Shown in pieces: positions 1 through 5,583 of a DNA stretch of 10,412 nt (positions within the stretch are counted from its first letter, which is position 1; every line of letters starts with the position of its first letter). Origin of the DNA: SVTX01 sp045660325 (GTDB lineage: Bacteria; Bacillota; Clostridia; Oscillospirales; CAG-272); NCBI GenBank assembly GCA_045660325.1, contig JAZRDO010000031.1, positions 1-10,412 on the forward strand, in the 5' to 3' direction. Both the position numbers and the translations under genes were made by a program. The notes under the pieces are model-generated. The model worked only from the letters and a program-made list of their open reading frames with translations, ran no database searches and was not told the origin of the DNA.

Positions 1-260
1 ACTGTTAAGATACGTGAGGCATCATGCTAATACGGAGCTCGAGTTGTTTGAACTCTACTCCAATGTGGCGCAAGTCTGCTTCGCATCCTTGGTGCTTCGC
101 ACTACGCTCTGCGCTTGCAAGCCGCCACGGGAGCAACCTTCGCCGCCTCGCCGGAAAGCGAGCTCTCCGACTCGGTTTTGCTTGGTTATCTGCGCCGCCG
201 CTCTCTGCGAGAGCTGCGGCGCAAGGCGAAAATCTCTCTTTCTCCGCACAAAAGAAAAAT
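1..260. repeat. 260-base structured intergenic repeat, copy 1
   Basis: This stretch matches 4903-5162 at a constant offset of 4902. The first 117 bases are identical; after that I count six substitutions and a compensating one-base insertion and deletion, about 97% identity overall. The match begins at base 1 of the window, so the element probably continues to the left. Inside is a strong hairpin at 192-222: a 7-bp arm (GCGCCGC), a C/T mismatch, a 6-bp arm (GCTCTC) and a 3-base loop. Bases 230-247 match the 3' end of the tRNA-Ser gene at 5194-5284. The short open frames here are GC-skewed, have no ribosome binding site and shift with the indels, so I treat the element as non-coding. It lies 10 bases beyond the stop of the minus-strand gene at 271-696. 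Confidence 0.93.
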
Positions 261-270
261 GATACAAAAA

Positions 271-696
271 TCAACCAAAAATATTTTCTTTAATTTCCGC
301 TAAAATCGACTTTTCAACGTTGATAACTTTTTTAAAAAGTCCCTTGACCGTAAAAGGGGTATAAAAAGATACTTCCAACCCCTCTTGCGTGAAAATATAT
401 GTTTTCAAAGCATCGGTTTCTTCGCCCGTCGCCAAACCAATTCGTGTGCTATAAGAAAACAAAGCATATGTAAAGGCTTCATTTTTCAATTTCGCAACGA
501 CAGCAGCATATGCCTTATCAACATCAACAGAGCCATCTCTTGATTGCAGGCTGACAAGTTGATTTGTATCAGGAATCACAAGCATAGGAATTAAGCAGCG
601 ATCTTGCTTCAAAATATCAGCAGTTGACGCAATATGGTTGTTAAGTAAATCAACAATTTTATCTTGGGTAGTAGTATCAAGTTCTGCAAATTTCAT
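271..696 (-). CDS. Small cytoplasmic protein of unknown function (141 aa)
   Basis: I do not recognise this protein. The start at 696 (MKFAELDTTT) is chosen because AAAGGAG lies at a proper distance upstream; the frame remains open 21 codons further up, but that extension crosses the promoter and has no ribosome binding site. The product has no signal peptide or membrane segment and one Cys (about residue 34). It reads as a compact alpha/beta domain: a helical N-terminus, a hydrophobic strand (CLIPMLVIPD), a short acidic stretch, then alternating segments through YALFSYSTRIGLATGEETDA and a C-terminal helix rich in Lys and Glu. It has its own promoter, whose -35 overlaps the terminator of the upstream DUF5714-like gene, so it is probably transcribed independently. 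The 260-base repeat starts right after its stop codon. No function is assigned. Confidence 0.82.
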   Translation of the reverse strand: MKFAELDTTTQDKIVDLLNNHIASTADILKQDRCLIPMLVIPDTNQLVSLQSRDGSVDVDKAYAAVVAKLKNEAFTYALFSYSTRIGLATGEETDALKTYIFTQEGLEVSFYTPFTVKGLFKKVINVEKSILAEIKENIFG

Positions 697-730
697 AAGT
701 GTTCTCCTTTGCGATTTTTTTGGTAATTTC

Positions 731-759
731 ATTATACCATAAAAAAACAAAAACCGCAA
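731..759 (-). promoter_or_regulatory. Promoter of the 271-696 gene
   Basis: On the minus strand a perfect TATAAT (731-736) is preceded, 17 bases upstream, by TTGCGG (754-759), a partial -35 match. The predicted start is near 724, giving a leader of about 28 bases. The -35 lies in the 3' arm of the preceding terminator hairpin, so promoter and terminator share sequence. Confidence 0.6.
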
Positions 760-784
760 CTCTTTTGTATCAGAATTGCGGTTT
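740..784 (-). terminator. Rho-independent terminator after the regulator/DUF5714 unit
   Basis: A perfect 9-bp stem (AAACCGCAA at 751-759 with TTGCGGTTT at 776-784) encloses a 16-base loop. On the minus strand it is followed by a T-rich run (740-753). It would end the transcript coming from the minus-strand gene at 905-1588, about 120 bases after that stop codon. I see no gene in 785-904. Confidence 0.72.
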
Positions 785-904
785 ATGTTTGGCGGAGCGT
801 GTTGGACGTAAATTGAACGTAGCTTCTCACGCCCTGATTGAGTTGAAGTTGGGAGCGTTTAACCCACCCGAAATTAAACCGCTCGACAAATTGGAATTTG
901 TTTG

Positions 905-1588
905 TTATGCGTGGAAGGGACATCTTTTTCCGATACACTGATTATTTTGCTTTGAATGGACACACTTGATGTCACCAAGTTCCATTTCAACGCCAAGGTG
1001 TTCCTTTGAAAACTCCACGGCTTTGATGATGGATATGTAGGAATCGCGCTTACAGCAACGGGGGCCGCCGACTTCACCGATTGCACCAAGTGCGGAAGAT
1101 GTCATCTTATTTGTTAATCCCCACGCTTCGTTTGCAAGAGGTGTCGAGCCTGTCACAATAGACACGAACATTCCGGCACTCACGCCTGCACCGCAAGCTC
1201 CCCAAAATCCGCAAGCACCGCCGGGAACTTTTCTTCCACGCACCTGCATCTCGGAGAGTGCTTTTACAAGATCAATATCACCGCCTACGTTCTTATATGC
1301 AGTAAGCAATGCCGAACCTACCATCACGTGATGTTCGGGGCCGTGCATATGGCAGAACGGCAGAGCCATCAGCTTTTGAATGATCTCGATGGGATTCTTC
1401 GCACTTTCCGCAAGGCATACTCCTATAATGCTGTCCATTCCCTGCGTGTGGCACTCGTTGCATACGTAATGACCTTTCTCGCAAGCAGTTTTACTGTTTT
1501 CTTTTTTATGGCAGATGGCGCATTCCATCAGCTCGTCGTTTTCCAAATACTTCAGCGATGCACCGCAAATCAGACATTCATTTTTCAT
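905..1588 (-). CDS. Cys-rich DUF5714-like protein of the hcp locus (227 aa)
   Basis: From memory of the family this resembles DUF5714 proteins, which have no established biochemical role to my knowledge. It has 16 Cys in 227 residues. The N-terminal quarter is zinc-ribbon-like, with pairs C5/C8, C23/C26 and C43/C46 plus C36. Conserved-looking blocks follow: CHMHGPEHHVMVG at 79-91, a glycine-rich GRKVPGGACGFWGACGAG at 118-135, and GGPRCCKRDSY at 174-184. These Cys/His clusters suggest metal or Fe-S binding (inference). The start at 1588 is preferred over the ATG at 1594, because AAGGAG is 7 bases before the former and only about 1 base before the latter. Its start lies 11 bases after the stop of the Crp/Fnr regulator, so both are probably one transcript, linking it to the regulator and hence to nitrosative stress. 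Confidence 0.88.
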   Translation of the reverse strand: MKNECLICGASLKYLENDELMECAICHKKENSKTACEKGHYVCNECHTQGMDSIIGVCLAESAKNPIEIIQKLMALPFCHMHGPEHHVMVGSALLTAYKNVGGDIDLVKALSEMQVRGRKVPGGACGFWGACGAGVSAGMFVSIVTGSTPLANEAWGLTNKMTSSALGAIGEVGGPRCCKRDSYISIIKAVEFSKEHLGVEMELGDIKCVHSKQNNQCIGKRCPFHA

Positions 1589-1599
1589 ATTCATTCTCC

Positions 1600-2259
1600 T
1601 TATAGCAACTTGAATTGATTTTTTTCAAACTCCAGCATTCCTTCGTCTCTCATTTTGCAAAGCTCATTGGACATCGCGCTTCTGTCCACCGACAGAAAAT
1701 CCGCAAGCTGCTGACGGTTGAATGGTATTGTGAAGCTTGCGCTCTTATGCCTTTTCGCTTCCTCGGAAAGATAGGAGATCAGCTTTTCTCTCGTGGTACG
1801 CTTGGATATATGTCCGATCTTTTGCACGAGCGTTTTGTTTTTCTGCGAAATAGAGAAGAACAGATTTTGTACCACCATTGAGTGAAAACGGCAAGCCGAG
1901 GAGCAGACAGTAATAATTCTTCTCACGTCGAAAAAGATAACTGCACTATCTTCAACAGCAACAACGTCATTCAGCAAAGCACCACTTTCGGGGGCGATGT
2001 AGGCTTCTCCGAACATCTCTCCAACGGCAATTCGATTAACAATGGCACGATTGCCCCAATAATCATCTCGCTGAATGTGAAGCTCACCCGAGACAAGCAC
2101 CGTGATGTGATTCAGATGCTCGCCCTCATGAAGCACATATTCGCCTTTTTTATATGTGTTCAATTTCGCGTCAAGGCAGGACAGCATGGCATCGATCTCG
2201 TCCTCGGCAACGCCGGCAAACAGCTTTGTTCTTTTGAGAATTGGAATAAATTTCTTCAT
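1600..2259 (-). CDS. Crp/Fnr-family regulator, probable HcpR-type (219 aa)
   Basis: A DNA-binding regulator of standard Crp/Fnr length. Residues about 12-125 form the cyclic-nucleotide-binding-like beta-roll, with the characteristic VSGEL (56-60) and GEMFGE (80-85) turns. A long dimerisation helix spans about 126-160. The C-terminal winged helix-turn-helix contains FNRQQLADFLSVDRSAMSNE at 180-199. The N-terminal Cys cluster of oxygen-sensing Fnr is absent; the Cys are C28, C119, C123 and C201, so the signal is probably not sensed through an Fnr-type 4Fe-4S cluster. The gene is divergent from a ferredoxin/hcp operon, the arrangement reported for HcpR regulators of nitrosative stress in anaerobes; the specific HcpR assignment is inference. 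A 14-base inverted repeat just downstream of its predicted transcription start suggests autorepression. The ribosome binding site (AAGAGA) is weak, which fits low expression. Confidence 0.9.
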   Translation of the reverse strand: MKKFIPILKRTKLFAGVAEDEIDAMLSCLDAKLNTYKKGEYVLHEGEHLNHITVLVSGELHIQRDDYWGNRAIVNRIAVGEMFGEAYIAPESGALLNDVVAVEDSAVIFFDVRRIITVCSSACRFHSMVVQNLFFSISQKNKTLVQKIGHISKRTTREKLISYLSEEAKRHKSASFTIPFNRQQLADFLSVDRSAMSNELCKMRDEGMLEFEKNQFKLL

Positions 2260-2274
2260 AAAAATCTCTTTTCT

Positions 2275-2288
2275 GTTGTAAATACAAC
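2275..2288. promoter_or_regulatory. Probable Crp/Fnr-family operator in the divergent promoter region
   Basis: GTTGTA-AA-TACAAC is an inverted repeat with perfect 6-base arms. The length and half-site spacing equal those of Fnr sites (TTGAT-N4-ATCAA), although the half-site differs. Its centre (2281.5) is at about -41.5 from the start predicted from the plus-strand TATAAT, the class II activator position, and at about +16 from the start predicted for the regulator's own promoter. Confidence 0.7.
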
Positions 2289-2316
2289 CGACTTATTGCT
2301 TTTATTGTACTATAAT
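2288..2316 (+). promoter_or_regulatory. Promoter of the ferredoxin-hcp operon
   Basis: A perfect TATAAT at 2311-2316 has only a poor -35 (CCGACT, 2288-2293) at 17 bases. The predicted start is near 2323. A good -10 without a -35 is typical of activator-dependent promoters, and the inverted repeat at 2275-2288 abuts the -35. Confidence 0.68.
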
Positions 2317-2332
2317 ATCGGTGTAAAGTCAA
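2304..2332 (-). promoter_or_regulatory. Promoter of the Crp/Fnr regulator
   Basis: On the minus strand TTGACT (2327-2332) and TACAAT (2304-2309) are 17 bases apart. The predicted start is near 2297, giving a leader of about 38 bases that contains the operator at 2275-2288. The promoter overlaps the divergent hcp promoter, so the two would also compete for RNA polymerase. Confidence 0.65.
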
Positions 2333-2355
2333 GAAGCTCGAAAGGAGATTTACAA

Positions 2356-3054
2356 ATGATTCGCAAAATTATTAAGATTAACGAAGAAAAATGCAATGGT
2401 TGTGGCGCTTGTGCCAATGCCTGTCACGAGGGTGCGATTGAGATGATCAACGGCAAGGCACATCTGACCCGTGAGGATTACTGTGACGGGCTTGGCGATT
2501 GCCTGCCTGCGTGTCCTACGGGAGCTATCACCTTTGAAGAGCGTGAAGCCCCTGCCTACGATGAGGCTGCGGTTCTCGCATCCAAAGCCAAGAAGGAGAA
2601 CACACTCCCTTGCGGTTGTCCGGGAACACAATCAAAAGCAATTAAGCGTGATGACTGCTCGTGCAGTACCAATGCAAGCGTACCTGCTGTCAGTCAGCTT
2701 TCGCAATGGCCTGTTCAGATCAAGCTCGTACCCGTAAACGCTCCCTATTTTGACGGAGCAAACCTGCTCGTTGCGGCAGATTGTACCGCCTATGCCTACG
2801 GCAACTTCCATAAAGAGTTTATTTGCAATCGAATCACGCTCATCGGATGCCCCAAGCTCGACAGCGTGGATTACGCCGACAAGCTCACGGCGATTCTTGC
2901 GAATAACGATATTAGGAGCGTGACCGTGGTGCGTATGGAAGTACCTTGCTGCGGCGGTATAGAGAATGCTGTCAAGCGTGCTTTAATGGCAAGCGGTAAA
3001 TTTATTCCGTGGAGAGTCATTACAATCACTACGGACGGAAAAATATTAGATTAA
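2356..3054 (+). CDS. 4Fe-4S ferredoxin-like protein, probable Hcp partner (232 aa)
   Basis: Probably the electron-transfer partner of Hcp (inference from the operon and family). The N-terminal 60 residues are a bacterial ferredoxin fold: C13-x2-C16-x2-C19-x3-C23, then C43-x5-C49-x3-C53-P. The second motif lacks the usual central Cys (L46 is there), so that cluster may be 3Fe-4S or use another ligand. The remaining 170 residues are a less-described domain with more Cys: CGC at 86-88, CSC at 101-103, C143, C157, C165 (LIGCPKLD) and a C198-C199 pair in EVPCCGG. I recall the same architecture next to hcp in other clostridia. The start at 2356 has a strong AAAGGAG upstream; the frame is open to 1882, but that extension is antisense to the regulator. 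The stop at 3052-3054 abuts the hcp ribosome binding site, implying coupling. Confidence 0.9.
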   Translation: MIRKIIKINEEKCNGCGACANACHEGAIEMINGKAHLTREDYCDGLGDCLPACPTGAITFEEREAPAYDEAAVLASKAKKENTLPCGCPGTQSKAIKRDDCSCSTNASVPAVSQLSQWPVQIKLVPVNAPYFDGANLLVAADCTAYAYGNFHKEFICNRITLIGCPKLDSVDYADKLTAILANNDIRSVTVVRMEVPCCGGIENAVKRALMASGKFIPWRVITITTDGKILD

Positions 3055-3068
3055 CGGAGGATATAAAT

Positions 3069-4670
3069 ATGGGAAATCAGATGTTTTGTTTTCAGTGTGA
3101 ACAGACTGCAGGTTGCAAGGCTTGCACGGGTGCTTCGGGTGTGTGCGGCAAGAAAGCGGACACCGCCGAACTTCAAGATAAGCTGACGGGTGCGCTCATC
3201 GGTCTTTCCAGAGCCACCGAGGGCAACGAGGAGCTTGTAACCTCAGAAACACACAAACTTGTATTGGAGGCTCTTTTTACAACGATCACCACTGTGAATT
3301 TCAATAACGAAACTATAGCGGCACTCATAGATCGAGTCAAAGCAGAAAAAGAACGTCTTGTTCCAAGATGCTTCGGCTGTTCCTCTGCCTGCGGTAGAAA
3401 TGATGATTATGATATGCAGAGGCTATGGAATGCCGATGAAGATATTCGTTCTCTGAAATCCTTGATTTTGTTTGGGATTCGTGGTGTAGCGGCTTACGCA
3501 TACCACGCCGCCGTTCTCGGCTATAGCGATGAAAGCATCAATAATTTCTTCTTCAAGGCGCTCTTTGCCATTGGTATGGATGATTGGGGAATGGATGAGC
3601 TTCTTCCGATTGTGCTTGAAGTAGGAGAGGTTAACCTCAAATGTATGGCACTGCTTGACAAAGCCAACACCGAAACCTACGGCAATCCCGTTCCTACCGA
3701 GGTTAGTATCACTGTTGAAAAGGGACCATTCATCGTTATATCGGGACACGACCTGTATGACCTCAAGCAGCTTCTTGAACAGTCCGAAGGTAAAGGTATC
3801 AATATCTATACTCACGGAGAGATGCTGCCTGCTCACGCATATCCTGAGCTAAAGAAATATATGCATCTGAAGGGCAATTTCGGTACGGCTTGGCAGAATC
3901 AGCAAAAGGAATTTGCAAATATCCCTGCGCCAATCCTCTTTACCACAAACTGCCTGATGCCACCCAAGGCGAGCTATGCCGACAGAGTATTTACTACAGA
4001 AGTAGTATCCTATCCCGAAATCGTCCATATTGACGAAGATAAGGATTTCACGCCTGTTATCGAAAAGGCTCTCGCTCTCGGTGGTTATCCCACGGATATG
4101 CGCTTCACGGGAATCAACGGAGGCGAAAAGGTTTTGACAGGCTTCGGACGCAACACCGTGCTTTCGGTTGCCGATACAGTCATTGAAGCCGTCAAGTCGG
4201 GAGCGATCAAGCACTTCTTCCTTGTCGGCGGTTGTGACGGAGCAAAGCCGGGGCGTAATTATTATACAGAGTTCGTAAAGCAAACACCGCCGGACAGCAT
4301 CGTTCTAACGCTTGCTTGCGGTAAATATCGCTTTAACGATCTCGATCTTGGTACGATAGGCCGACTCCCACGATTGATGGATATGGGACAGTGCAACGAT
4401 GCGTACAGTGCCATCAAGGTTGCCGTAGCTCTCTCCGAAGCGTTCGGCTGCGGAGTCAACGATCTCCCGCTTTCGATGGTGCTTTCGTGGTACGAGCAGA
4501 AGGCTGTTTGTATTCTTCTGACTCTCCTGCACCTCGGTATCAAAAACATCCTTCTTGGACCATCGCTTCCTGCATTTATATCTCCTAACGTGCTGAACTT
4601 CCTTGTTGAGAGATTCAATATCGCACCTATTTCAACGCCTGAGGAAGATCTGAAGATGATTTATGGATGA
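3069..4670 (+). CDS. hcp: Hydroxylamine reductase / hybrid-cluster protein Hcp (533 aa)
   Basis: Hcp is a cytoplasmic Fe-S protein that reduces hydroxylamine to ammonia in vitro and is linked to nitric oxide detoxification. The N-terminal cluster ligands are C7, C10, C19 and C26 (C-x2-C-x8-C-x6-C), close to the Desulfovibrio-type motif except for one extra residue in the last gap, and with an additional C16. All hybrid-cluster ligands of the Desulfovibrio enzyme can be aligned by eye: H227, E251, C295, C389 (GGCDGAKPG, the persulfide Cys), C417 (LACGKYRF), C442 (GQCNDAYS) and E476, with K478 nearby. Length is normal for the anaerobe-type protein. The start at 3069 (MGNQMFCFQC) has ACGGAGG upstream; the 20 codons before it belong to the overlapping end of the ferredoxin gene. 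No Hcr-type NADH reductase gene is present, so the upstream ferredoxin-like protein is the likely donor. Expression should follow the activator-type promoter at 2288-2316. Confidence 0.98.
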   Translation: MGNQMFCFQCEQTAGCKACTGASGVCGKKADTAELQDKLTGALIGLSRATEGNEELVTSETHKLVLEALFTTITTVNFNNETIAALIDRVKAEKERLVPRCFGCSSACGRNDDYDMQRLWNADEDIRSLKSLILFGIRGVAAYAYHAAVLGYSDESINNFFFKALFAIGMDDWGMDELLPIVLEVGEVNLKCMALLDKANTETYGNPVPTEVSITVEKGPFIVISGHDLYDLKQLLEQSEGKGINIYTHGEMLPAHAYPELKKYMHLKGNFGTAWQNQQKEFANIPAPILFTTNCLMPPKASYADRVFTTEVVSYPEIVHIDEDKDFTPVIEKALALGGYPTDMRFTGINGGEKVLTGFGRNTVLSVADTVIEAVKSGAIKHFFLVGGCDGAKPGRNYYTEFVKQTPPDSIVLTLACGKYRFNDLDLGTIGRLPRLMDMGQCNDAYSAIKVAVALSEAFGCGVNDLPLSMVLSWYEQKAVCILLTLLHLGIKNILLGPSLPAFISPNVLNFLVERFNIAPISTPEEDLKMIYG

Positions 4671-4695
4671 TAATATTTTTGTAACTCATAATTTG

Positions 4696-4724
4696 AGGGC
4701 TGACGATTATTTTTCGTCAGCCCT
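4696..4724 (+). terminator. Hairpin after hcp, possible terminator
   Basis: A perfect 10-bp stem (AGGGCTGACG at 4696-4705, CGTCAGCCCT at 4715-4724) with a 9-base loop starts 26 bases after the hcp stop. Only two T residues follow it, so it is a poor intrinsic terminator by T-tract; it may instead stabilise the 3' end or belong to a minus-strand RNA. Confidence 0.5.
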
Positions 4725-4764
4725 TTGGCATATTGCTCTCCCCGACAAATTCTTATTTATCGGT
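4696..4764 (-). ncRNA. Candidate small RNA with two hairpins, convergent with hcp
   Basis: The minus-strand promoter at 4771-4799 predicts a start near 4764. The RNA would open almost at once with a 9-bp hairpin (4742-4763: CCGATAAAT, loop AAGA, ATTTGTCGG, one G-T pair), then a GGAGAGCAAT linker, then the 10-bp hairpin at 4696-4724. The linker holds GGGGAG followed by ATG and a four-codon frame (M-P-K-G-stop) ending inside the second stem. No gene on this strand follows until the regulator at 2259, and readthrough would be antisense to hcp. There is no T-tract after the second hairpin on this strand, so the 3' end is unknown. Confidence 0.3.
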
Positions 4765-4770
4765 GTGTTT

Positions 4771-4799
4771 ATTATATCATATTTTTCATATAAAGTCAA
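4771..4799 (-). promoter_or_regulatory. Strong minus-strand promoter with no gene downstream
   Basis: On the minus strand TTGACT (4794-4799) and a perfect TATAAT (4771-4776) are separated by 17 bases. It points toward the hcp 3' end. It is a better sigma-A match than the hcp promoter. Confidence 0.62.
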
Positions 4800-4872
4800 C
4801 CATTTGGCACCGTGGCGTGTGCTTGTCTTGATACAAGTCGGCGTCGCTCGAGAAGCGAATCTCTGCTGCTCC

Positions 4873-4907
4873 AAAAAACAGAAAAAGACAGCCACGAATG
4901 TGACTGT
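4873..4907 (-). terminator. Minus-strand terminator at the left edge of repeat copy 2
   Basis: ACAG and CAC pair with GTG and CTGT around a GAAT loop with one C/A mismatch (4888-4907); on the minus strand the stem is followed by a T-rich run, TTTTTCTGTTTTTT (4873-4886). Its right arm (4903-4907) is the first five bases of the 260-base repeat, so the terminator may be part of the repeated unit, with the matching half of copy 1 outside the window. Confidence 0.6.
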
Positions 4908-5162
4908 TAAGATACGTGAGGCATCATGCTAATACGGAGCTCGAGTTGTTTGAACTCTACTCCAATGTGGCGCAAGTCTGCTTCGCATCCTTGGTGCTTC
5001 GCACTACGCTCTGCGCTTGCAGAGCCGCCACGGAGCAACCTTCGCCGTCTCGCTGGAGAGCGAGCTCTCCGACTCGGCTTTGCTCGGTTATCTGCGCCGC
5101 CGCTCTCTGCGAGAGCTGCGTCGCAAGGCGAAAATCTCTCTTTCTCCGCACAAAAGAAAAAT
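4903..5162. repeat. 260-base structured intergenic repeat, copy 2
   Basis: Second copy of the element at 1-260, same orientation. The internal hairpin is at 5094-5124; one arm base is changed (T at 5121 where copy 1 has G at 219), breaking one pair with no compensating change. Bases 5132-5149 are an inverted match to the tRNA-Ser 3' end at 5196-5213. The right end overlaps the tRNA terminator by two bases and supplies the A-rich run that is the T-tract of that terminator on the minus strand. On the minus strand the element therefore lies between two terminators (5161-5190 and 4873-4907). Confidence 0.93.
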
Positions 5163-5194
5163 ACGGCACACTCGAATGAGTATGCCGTATTTTT
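5161..5194. terminator. Terminator of tRNA-Ser, bidirectional by sequence
   Basis: Eight paired bases (ATACGGCA with TGCCGTAT), a C/A mismatch and four more pairs (ACTC with GAGT) enclose a GAAT loop, spanning 5161-5190. On the minus strand it begins four bases after the tRNA CCA end and is followed by ATTTTTCTTTT; on the plus strand it is followed by TTTT. Confidence 0.85.
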
Positions 5195-5284
5195 GGCGGA
5201 GAAAGAGAGATTTGAACTCTCGCGCCGGTAAACCCGACCTACACCCTTAGCAGGGGCGCCTCTTCACCACTTGAGTATTTCTCC
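5194..5284 (-). tRNA. tRNA-Ser, anticodon GCU
   Basis: The minus strand folds as a class II tRNA of 91 bases. The acceptor stem is GGAGAAA with TTTCTCC, followed by discriminator G and an encoded CCA. The anticodon stem is CGCCC with GGGTG (one G-T pair) around the loop CTGCTAA, placing GCT as the anticodon (serine codons AGC/AGU). A long variable arm lies before the T arm (GAGAG, TTCAAAT, CTCTC). It has its own promoter and terminator, so it is a single-gene unit. Confidence 0.96.
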
Positions 5285-5320
5285 ATATAAACAGATCGTG
5301 GTTCATCAATCTGCCCGACT

Positions 5321-5349
5321 ATTATACCAACTTTTTTTCTTTTTGTCAA
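5321..5349 (-). promoter_or_regulatory. Consensus promoter of tRNA-Ser
   Basis: On the minus strand perfect TTGACA (5344-5349) and perfect TATAAT (5321-5326) are exactly 17 bases apart. The predicted start is near 5314, leaving a leader of about 30 bases before the mature tRNA. Confidence 0.88.
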
Positions 5350-5493
5350 GTGTTTTAACGGAAAATCTTCATAAAAATATTAAAGTTTTTATTGACACTT
5401 AGCTTATGATTCCTTTTTGTGTTATATCCAACAATCAAAACGCGCTTCGTTTGTGTAAATTTTACAAATTTATGCTGCATTTCTTTTTTTGCA

Positions 5494-5522
5494 TTGAATT
5501 CATGAATCCAAAGTATTATAAT
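5494..5522 (+). promoter_or_regulatory. Promoter of the lipoprotein/ABC operon
   Basis: TTGAAT (5494-5499) and TATAAT (5517-5522) are 17 bases apart; the predicted start is near 5529. The -10 lies in the first unit of a 31-base tandem duplication, so a second TATAAT occurs at 5548-5553, but without a recognisable -35. A 13-base inverted repeat, TGTAAA-T-TTTACA (5454-5466), is centred near -69 and could be an activator site, though the region is very AT-rich. Confidence 0.68.
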
Positions 5523-5571
5523 AGATTTAATAAATATTATAAAGTATTATAATAGATTCAATAAATATTAT
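5510..5571. repeat. 31-base tandem duplication in the operon leader
   Basis: Units 5510-5540 and 5541-5571 differ at one base only. Each carries a TATAAT. The ribosome binding site (AGGTG at 5574-5578) follows directly. Apart from this and the tRNA promoter I see nothing in the gene-free stretch 5350-5490. Confidence 0.92.
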
Positions 5572-5583
5572 TTAGGTGCATTT

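Noticed and set aside
14..293. Short open frames on both strands inside the repeat copies (also 4916-5250)
   Set aside because: They have no ribosome binding sites, are rich in Arg/Ser/Ala as expected from structured GC-rich DNA, and one overlaps the tRNA gene on the opposite strand.
785..904. Possible gene remnant between the terminator and the DUF5714-like gene
   Set aside because: A frame is open here, but it has no start with a ribosome binding site and no recognisable domain.
1882..2355. Long N-terminal extension of the ferredoxin frame
   Set aside because: It is antisense to the regulator gene, crosses both promoters and the operator, and the ATG at 2356 has a strong AAAGGAG.
5393..5430. 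Plus-strand promoter starting with TTGACA at 5393
   Set aside because: No -10-like hexamer is found at 16-19 bases; the TTGAAT/TATAAT pair at 5494-5522 fits much better.
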